From positions 25,893,260 through 25,957,259 of the forward strand of contig NC_065530.1 of NCBI RefSeq assembly GCF_020184175.1: a stretch of 64,000 nt of DNA. Reading direction: 5' to 3'. Numbering within the stretch: the stretch's first letter is position 1; every line of letters starts with the position of its first letter. Below, piece after piece: positions 42,101-51,100 of the stretch. Both the position numbers and the translations under genes were made by a program. The notes beneath the pieces were generated by a model. The model did no database searches. It was not told the DNA's origin and worked only from the letters and a program-made list of their open reading frames with translations. This DNA is from Aphis gossypii. Lineage: Eukaryota > Arthropoda > Insecta > Hemiptera > Aphididae.

Positions 42101-45100
42101 TATCGTTGGCACTTGTGCACAATATTAATTAAACAATAAACACTGCCAAGTTCTACCAAAATTCTATGCTAGTATAGAGCGTATTAAAGGAAATTCTCTC
42201 AACTATTATGAATTCTCTTTCTAACTCTATTGCTATATCAGTCTCCACATCTTATCTCTCAGGTATTATACAATATAATTTGTATATTTTGCTAGTTTTG
42301 AGTCAAATACTTTAAAAAATATGTAATAATTAAATAATTCCCCAAGTTTAAAATGCAAAGGTCATTTAAAAAAAACACACACACAAATATTTATATTTAT
42401 TATATAATTTCAAAAAATCATTTAATTATATGAATTATTTATTGAACTATTATAATAAATGTATTACATTTGTGTGTGAATATATTATATACAATACTTG
42501 AATAATGTAAATCGACAATTATTTAGCTCAGCTTAGAATTAAAAAAAGTGTTTATTCTGAAAATTAAATACAAAGAGAAATAAAATAAACTGGCAAGGTA
42601 CTCACTAATTAATTTCTCAAAAATTAATTTAATTTTAACTATATTTACTTTTTACTTTAGTATTTCAGTAAAATTTAATATTTTGAACTGTTTGAATCCA
42701 TTATAGTTAATAATTAATAAAAACATTTTTGTACAAAAAACATACACATTTTTAAACATAATTTACATTGATATAAAAATAAGAAAAAACAGCATAGAAA
42801 ATGCCGAAAATGTTCAAAGTATGATTATAACCATATCCATTATGTATATTTATTTTATATCTCATCATTTTAATATGATTGCTGTTATTAAAATTAATTA
42901 TAATCATGCTATTAAAAGTTTTAATTATATAAACTTTTTATTAATCAATCTATATCCATACTTATTACCTGTTGGTTTATTTACTTTTTTAATTGTTTTT
43001 TTTTTATTTTCATTACACAAAAACTTTGTTGAAAATGTAGAAATTTATTATAAATTATTATAATTTTAATTGCTTGATAACTAAAATAAGTTACTTTCAT
43101 TTTTTAAATATTTTGTTAAAAAAAATAGTTGAATTAATTCAGGAAAAAAACTGTATATAACGGACTATACACATAGATAATGCCGCCATCCTGGTTATGG
43201 AAAACAATTTTAAGCTAAAATATATACAAAAAAAACTACAATTTTAATTACTCAAAGTAATATTAAAATAAAAAATTCCTTGAGGTATCTCCATACTTTA
43301 TTTACTAAAATTAATCGTAAAATGAATTTGAAAAAGTCAAATTAATTTTAAATTTATCTGAAAAGGAAATTATCTAGTATCTTTTCAAGTTGAAAATATT
43401 TTACATCAAAAGGTACATTTCTCATCTTTTTCATAATCTCATATTCCTGATAAAAACATTGTAAAACATATATTTAGTCATCATTTATTTATTTCTGATC
43501 TAAATACAACAAAAAAATTTTAAACTTTGTTAAGCAACAGTAGAAGTATATGAATATATTATTAACTAAAAGTGAACAACAAAGTACCATAGAATTATTT
43601 GGTTCTTTTGCAATATAAATAGTGTAGAATTAGTCCAAATATTTTGAATTTCCGTCGCGTATAAAAAATAGAAATATACGTAAGTATGGATCAATTTCAA
43701 GTATCAACGATTTATAGTTTTTGAATCCAACAAAACTATCAAAATATTTATTTTTAATTTTAATAGGTGTTCAATTTTGTCTAAAATTGAACTTAAAATG
43801 TCTATTAAAAAAAAAAAAAAAAGTGTACCAAGTATTTTGAATATTTTATTAATAGTGTGAAAACAATTCTTAAGATTTTCTATTTTTTGTAAATTATTTA
43901 TTGAAAACTATCCTTTGATGTGAATATTTAAGAATTTCTTCAACTGTATAACTTGTTTTCATACAAAAATTGGAAAAAACATTTTAAAACCAATACCATA
44001 TATTTATTAATTTGATCGGAAATTGAAACTAAAACTGAAAATTTGCAACATATATTAGTCTTTACTCAACCTATATTAAGTTAAGAAATTTAAGCTGTTA
44101 CCATTTAAAAGTATATTAACTATAAATATGGATATATTTTAATTTAAAATAATAAACACAATAATTATATGAAATTAAGTTTTTTAAATTTATTATTATT
44201 ATTATTTACATTTTTTGTCAATATGTATACATACTTTTTCATTATATTTTATTTTATAACAAATTTATTATTAATATCAAGTAAACTGTATCTCACAAAT
44301 AGTACATCCAAAAAAACATTATGTACATACCTATGATTAAGTTAAAATCCATCTCGTAAAATAATTACACCATCAATATTATGGAAGTGAAAGTTTTACA
44401 GTTGCAAGTGAAAGAGTTTCAAAAGTCACTCATAAGATGATATAAGATTTTTTCAGTAGAAAGGTTTAATATTTATCTAATTGTCTTATAAGCTAAATTG
44501 CTTATAGTTTAGACATTCTTTATGACTGTTTTAATTCCAAATGGCATTAAATTCTGAATGAATTTTGATTGAATGTCTGTGCAGTTTAAGTCAGTGAAAT
44601 ACTAAATTTTGCATTTGACATATCTGTAAAGTCGATAATATTATATTTTATGCATTTTAAAATACAGATAAACCAAAAAACTCTGAAATATTAACTTAAA
44701 TTTCAAACTTGATACATATTAAGTACATTAAAAAAAATTTAAATGTTAATATTGTTATTCACACTTGGAAATCCCTTGTAAATATTTGGAGTACCTAAAT
44801 AAAATAATGGACAATGTTGGACTCACAGTTAACTGTATTTCAAAGTTCAGAAAGGGCTAAACAAATTGAGTCATGATTACTATAACATACTTAAACTACT
44901 ATAAAAGTTTCTGCAAAACTATGTTATACTGTCATGTGCCAAATGGTAAAAAAGTATGAAACGCCGTATTCTTACCTTTAAAATAGTTCATCATTTTATG
45001 ACAAGTTTTCTTGTTAGCTACCAAGGTAGCTTAATTTAATTTGGCTAATTTAAAAATAATTTGAAAAATTTTATCGAGTGCTTTAAACTAAAAAAAAAAA

Positions 45101-48100
45101 ATAATTGAATACTATAAGTATCTTTATGTTTATTTTAACAATAAGCATTATGACCAACAATAATAATGCTGTTTAAAAAAAACTTCATACCAGATATTTT
45201 TATATCAATGATACTGCCATCTATTTTTATTTTATTAAAATGAGTTAGCAAAAATTAGCAAAATATATTATATTATAATGAATTAAGAATAATAATGTAT
45301 TTATTTTTATCTTACGTAGATATCACAATACGTATTACTATTTATTTAATCATATATTTTATGTTTTCGTTATAACGTTATAACATAAAAACATAACATA
45401 CACAAAAAACATATTACAAACAATGATGAATGAATAATTGAATACTTATAATACTCTAGATATTTTTTAATATAATAATAAACCAAAATCATCAAATATA
45501 TGGACATGCCTTTAGTATTTTTTTTTTTTTTTTGTAGAAAAAATTAGCTACCTATAATAATAATTATATTATTACAATGAACATATCCATTATATTTATA
45601 TACTAATATCACAATGTGTATAAAAGATGTGTAATAAAACTGTAAATATATTAATATTATCATAGCTTTTCTAATAATAAACAATCAATATACATATACA
45701 CTAAAATGTGTAAATAAATGCATGTAATATGCATATCTGTATGTAAAAGTTTCGGACAGAGTCATGCGGGATTTCGGCTCCAAATTATCATCATAAATTT
45801 TAATTTACGACTTACCCAGATACTTTTTTGGTACAAGTTTTTTTTTTTTACGATACAGTCACTAGAGTTACATAAATTCTCTTGAGGAGCTAGGGAATCC
45901 GTGACGTTGGTTAATATTTTTTTCCAGTGAAAAGGGTGGATAAACTACCAAAAAGCAATCTGTTATGAACTGGCTACATTTGTTTCAACCATGCGTAACC
46001 AAACTTCATGTGTAATAAAAGCTTTTCTGAATTCTTGACATTTCAAATATCATTTAAAAATAATACAATTGTTTTAAATTATAAACTCGTAACCCCAAAA
46101 AGAAATATATCATAAGTTATGACTCATAACATAATAGAATATGTAACAACGAAATATTTTTGTATGCCTATAATACATCAATGAATAATACACAATATAT
46201 TGTATTGGCTTGAAAAATTCTACATAAAATTATTATGGACTAATAAATTTAAAAGTAGATTATTTTAAAATATTAGTTATATTTTATTACAGGAATTGAA
46301 TTATGAAATTATTTATCATTAATAAAAAAATATAAAGAGTACAACTTACGTATAATGAACAAAATTTTATAATAATTTTAAAATCATCAATGGGTGATAC
46401 ATATAATTATATTTTTCATCCCTTAAGATAATTATTTAAGTAGTTTAAATTTTACGTAATTAATGTTTCATTATTTATTTATTTATTTATTTATTTTTTT
46501 TTTAGTAAAATTATTATATAATATGTTCTGTTAATTATATTGTTTACTACATATCTTCAAATAAATTATAATTGAATTTCATAATAATACTTATAATTAT
46601 CTTAATAAAACTTGAGTATACTATATACATTATTGCTTACATATTTTGTACGGACGTTTAGTTCTAGCAACGATATTAAATGGATCAAATTTTTAGGGAA
46701 CAAAAATAAAATAAAGTTGACGTACGTCATATTGTTATAGTGTAAATACTAGGTTGTATCATGACCTGTCCGATCTTTCTTGAATAGTTCTCTGTTAAAT
46801 TGTTGACCGTTATTATCAAAACACTGTGAGTGCAGGTAGAACTTTTCAGTAAGAATTTTCAACGTAAGACTAAACTGAAACGTCGCAAAAAAAGATAAAA
46901 ATTCTAACGAAAATACAAACGTCGTTAGATTTTTGTGTTTATTTGTGTGGGTTATATAGCTACCATACTATTTTAAATGGCATGCCAATAAATGTTCAAT
47001 TCTCTGACACGAGATAAATGGCAAATTTCCCAATGGGTTCTTCAAAGGAAGCGCGGTGGTGTGTCTGTGTTAAAAGCTTTTCCGCAAAAGAAAAAAAATG
47101 TGACGATACAAATCGAAATAACTGCGAAACGAATAATCGATTTTCTATTAGACAGCTTACACGCCAAACGATAAAGACTTGTCAATTTTTTTTCTGTTCT
47201 TATTCTCTAGTATATTATACTCTTTAACATAATCACAATTTTATTGAATACTATAAAAGTCAACAAGGCTTTGATGTTGTCAATGTTTGTATCAATTTAA
47301 GTTTTGATGACAAACAGATATAGTATCACAATGATACTAATATCTAGATATTAGATATCAACATAAGTGCATTTTCTATATTTTCAAATTATCATGTCTA
47401 TATTTTTTAATTTACTTCACTGTGTCTTATCGTTTTGTTTTTCAAACTTAAAACAATAATGTTTTTTTCCATTTATCTCTCGGAATCGTATTAAAAACAA
47501 TACAGTGATTTTACGTGCTGAAACGATTTATTATTATACGCCATAGCCGGTGGACCATTAGGTTACAACAACTAGCTGGAAAACATCAGTTAATCGCGCG
47601 CGATGAGAGATGAGTGATTGGGTACCCCTGTGGGTTGAACGGTTTTTCGTACTCAGTGTAGTTGTCAACTGTATACGATTTCCCACCGTGTCATGACATT
47701 TTTTTAATGGTTTGCCTCAGTAAATTTGTTTTTTCTCTGATCCAACCTTTTATATATATATATATATATAAGAATTCTAAACGAGAATTCACCTGTTGCA
47801 CATCGTGAAATTGTGTTGAATCATCGTAAATATCGTTCGTTTTAATAATAGTGGTATAATATTATACTCTAAGATCAGAATAATCTCAACTTTAAAAACC
47901 AGATTAAACAGTATCAATAATATGGGTGTATTAAATATTTTAATCTTGAATATGAATACTAAATTTTTTAAGAATTTTTAACTAAAAAAAATGTTTCTGA
48001 TTTTGAGATTTTAACGAATTACGTCAACATTTTAAATGCTTATAAAAAATATTGTAAATATGTAATTTTAATATTTTTTAATATATATATTATGAAAAAC

Positions 48101-51100
48101 TTATAAATAATCTACCATTTCTCAATATACGGTACACCGACGTTGGATGTACATCTAAACCATAACATAATATGAGTATAGTGTGTGGTTTATTAATGGT
48201 TTGTACAGTCGTATTTTATAGAACCATTACCATTATCATATATTTTATTATTTTAAAGCAATTTATAAACTTTGTTTTTCTGGTACTTATCACTATTATT
48301 AAAATCAAATTCCTGAAAGGTAATCTATGTCACCAATTATAAGTGAGTATTAAAGAGATAAAATAAGACGAGAATGTACTACTGGAATAATAAGTGTGAA
48401 TAGCTTAGTGTTGTTTGTGGTATGTATCAAACTATTACTAAATAGTATTTTTTTTTTTTTTTTACGAAAAAATAGTTGTAATATTTAGCTAATTGATTCT
48501 GATTAGTTACTTGGATATATAGGCATATCCAAAAAGGAATACAAAACAATGAATTATTCAAAATATTTTGTGGATTTTTAACTTGGAACTGGTGCTAATA
48601 TACATAAAGAAATGAAAGTCTTTGAAGGCCCCTCAGATTGAAAGTTATTAAAAAAATGTATAGTAGGTACAAATAAATGTTTATAAAAAAGGTACTTAGC
48701 TGAATATTAGTGTTTAGAGTTAAAATATAAATTTGCTAATATTTATGATTCGTTCTTGAAAAAATATTTTTTTTTTTTTTGAAGATCAACTTTTTTATAT
48801 AAACTACTTACATTATTTTTTACATATATATTTATATAATATTTATAGACTGCATAGTATACTATAATAACAATCAAAAAGATCATTGTATTACATTTAC
48901 AAGTTTATATTAGAGAAAATTTCTTATCGATATTTTATAAATAATGAAAAATTTCAAACTTCAAATTTCTGAAATTTTTTACAATTTATAAAAATGCTAA
49001 TTTAAACATTTGGTTTAAGCATTGCAAGTATATGTGTTTGCTCTTGAGCTACACTAAAAAAAAATCTAAATAAATCCAAAAACTAATTGTGTATAAACAT
49101 TTTCATTTTTCATTAATTATTATTTTTATTTTTTCTTATTTATTTTGAAAAATACTTAGAATTCTCAATAGTACCAAATGGATCCATATTCCTTTCTATA
49201 TTATATTTCGTATATAAAGACATAAAAATAAAATATAATAATAAAATCAATATATTCATTTCTCTGCTGAGAATCTAAAAATAAGTATGGTATACAATGT
49301 CAATATAAATTATAGATGTTTATCAATATGTTACATATACATAAATAAGACGACATACAAATACTCAAATATACAGTATACAATTGAAATACAAATAATA
49401 TGAGCAAACACATGCTGGTTGAATTATTTTCACATAAACTGAATCAATATAGTGGCTACCACATCAATAACTCACATAGGATTATGCGTGTATATGTAAA
49501 CGATTAACATTAGGAAATTAAATAGCAAATTAATCTGCACAAAGAGTATATAATATCATATGTATATAAACATTTATGTACATTGTACGTTGCACAACTT
49601 CGTCAGAAATAAATACCTAACATAATACAATATAAACATTATTGAAATGTTTGTTCAAGTACCTATATTAAAATAATTGCATTTAACTTATAAATGACAT
49701 ATTTCAGCAATAATAAAAGCGTAACCAAACTGAAATATCTTGAAACATCATAAAATAACTTGGAAAAATAGCTTACTAACTACAATACTACGACTTTTGT
49801 CTATTAGTTAAGAATCCATGTAAAAACAAAAACGGTCGACTGCTGTATGTAAAAAAAAATTAACTGACATGGTTCACGTTAATGGTTATTCAATACTTTT
49901 CAAATTAACTAATCGACAAAATCTAAAAAAAATGTATAGAAATATAAGTAATAGACTTGTTTATTTTGTTGCAATTCAAAAATTAATAAACGTAAAATCT
50001 TAAAAAAGTATATAATACGTAAAACATTTCGTATCTTTCTCTAATCTTTATACAAATTTTATTTTTCAATTTTTTTTTCAAGTCAAAAAGATTTAATTTA
50101 ATACAAATTCCCTCAAAAATAGTTCTTATATAATAATTAAAAAAATATTAAAATATAATTTTTTAAATATCGCAATTAATAACAATATATTTGATGTTAA
50201 ATTAACATATTAGTTAGTACATATTGCAATAAATTTTAGATTTATATGGATAAAAACTTTTTTAAACAACTTTAAAAAAATAAATAATTTGTAGTCATTA
50301 TTTTAATGTTTTTTCTTAAAAGCTAATTTAAACAATAAATATAAAATGAACAAAGATAAAAATAACCAGAGAGAAAAAAGAGATTGAAAAGTCTTGCTTT
50401 TCTCACATTACCCCAGAAAGTATCAACAATTATTATAATAATAAATTGCATTAAAAAAATAATAAAATTTGAAAAGGACTTGTACAGTATTATTTATTTA
50501 TATATAATTCTATTTTTATAAATTATAAATCGTTAAAAAAAAATTCAGGATTTTTAAAATATAGTAATAGGTATAAAAAAAACATAAACTTGACTATATT
50601 AAACTAATAATTATAAGTAAACTGGACAGGATAAGAAAACAAAGATAATTGTAGACGGTCACTAAGAATTTTAACGCGGGATTGACAGCATGTGGAAAAG
50701 AGTAAACTATAGTAAATTATTAGAACTATCGCTTTCATCTTAGTTATATCAGTATAGAACATAATGTTATAGAATATAAATACTTATGTCTTATACGTCA
50801 TGTGAACTTGCATTTTATGATAAATTAAATAATTTGTAAACTATATTTTCCTATAAATAAACATTAATTTATAGCTTATTTAGATAAAAAATTAGGTTTA
50901 CAATAAGGCAAAAATAAATAATATCTCAAATCTTTACAATTTCCCCTAGTTTTATGTAACTATGTATATTAACTGTTTATGAAACATTTCAAAAATCCCA
51001 AATTTTAAATAAAAATATCATATTTCTAAACCTAATTAAAAATAATGAAATTAATATTCGTAGATCTGGTAACATTTATATAGTTCACAAATAGTTAATG

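Noticed and set aside
42821..43063. 80-codon hydrophobic plus-strand ORF that could suggest a membrane peptide
   Set aside because: Composed almost only of I, L, F, Y, N and K, as expected from translated A+T-rich DNA.
44978..45016. Minus-strand AG...GTAAG pair flanking a short segment
   Set aside because: The phase-0 reading has a stop and the product resembles no convertase segment.
45740..45960. Moderately GC-rich patch with a CTGGGTAAGT donor-like site on the minus strand
   Set aside because: The upstream sequence is not open in a convincing frame and matches no part of a convertase.
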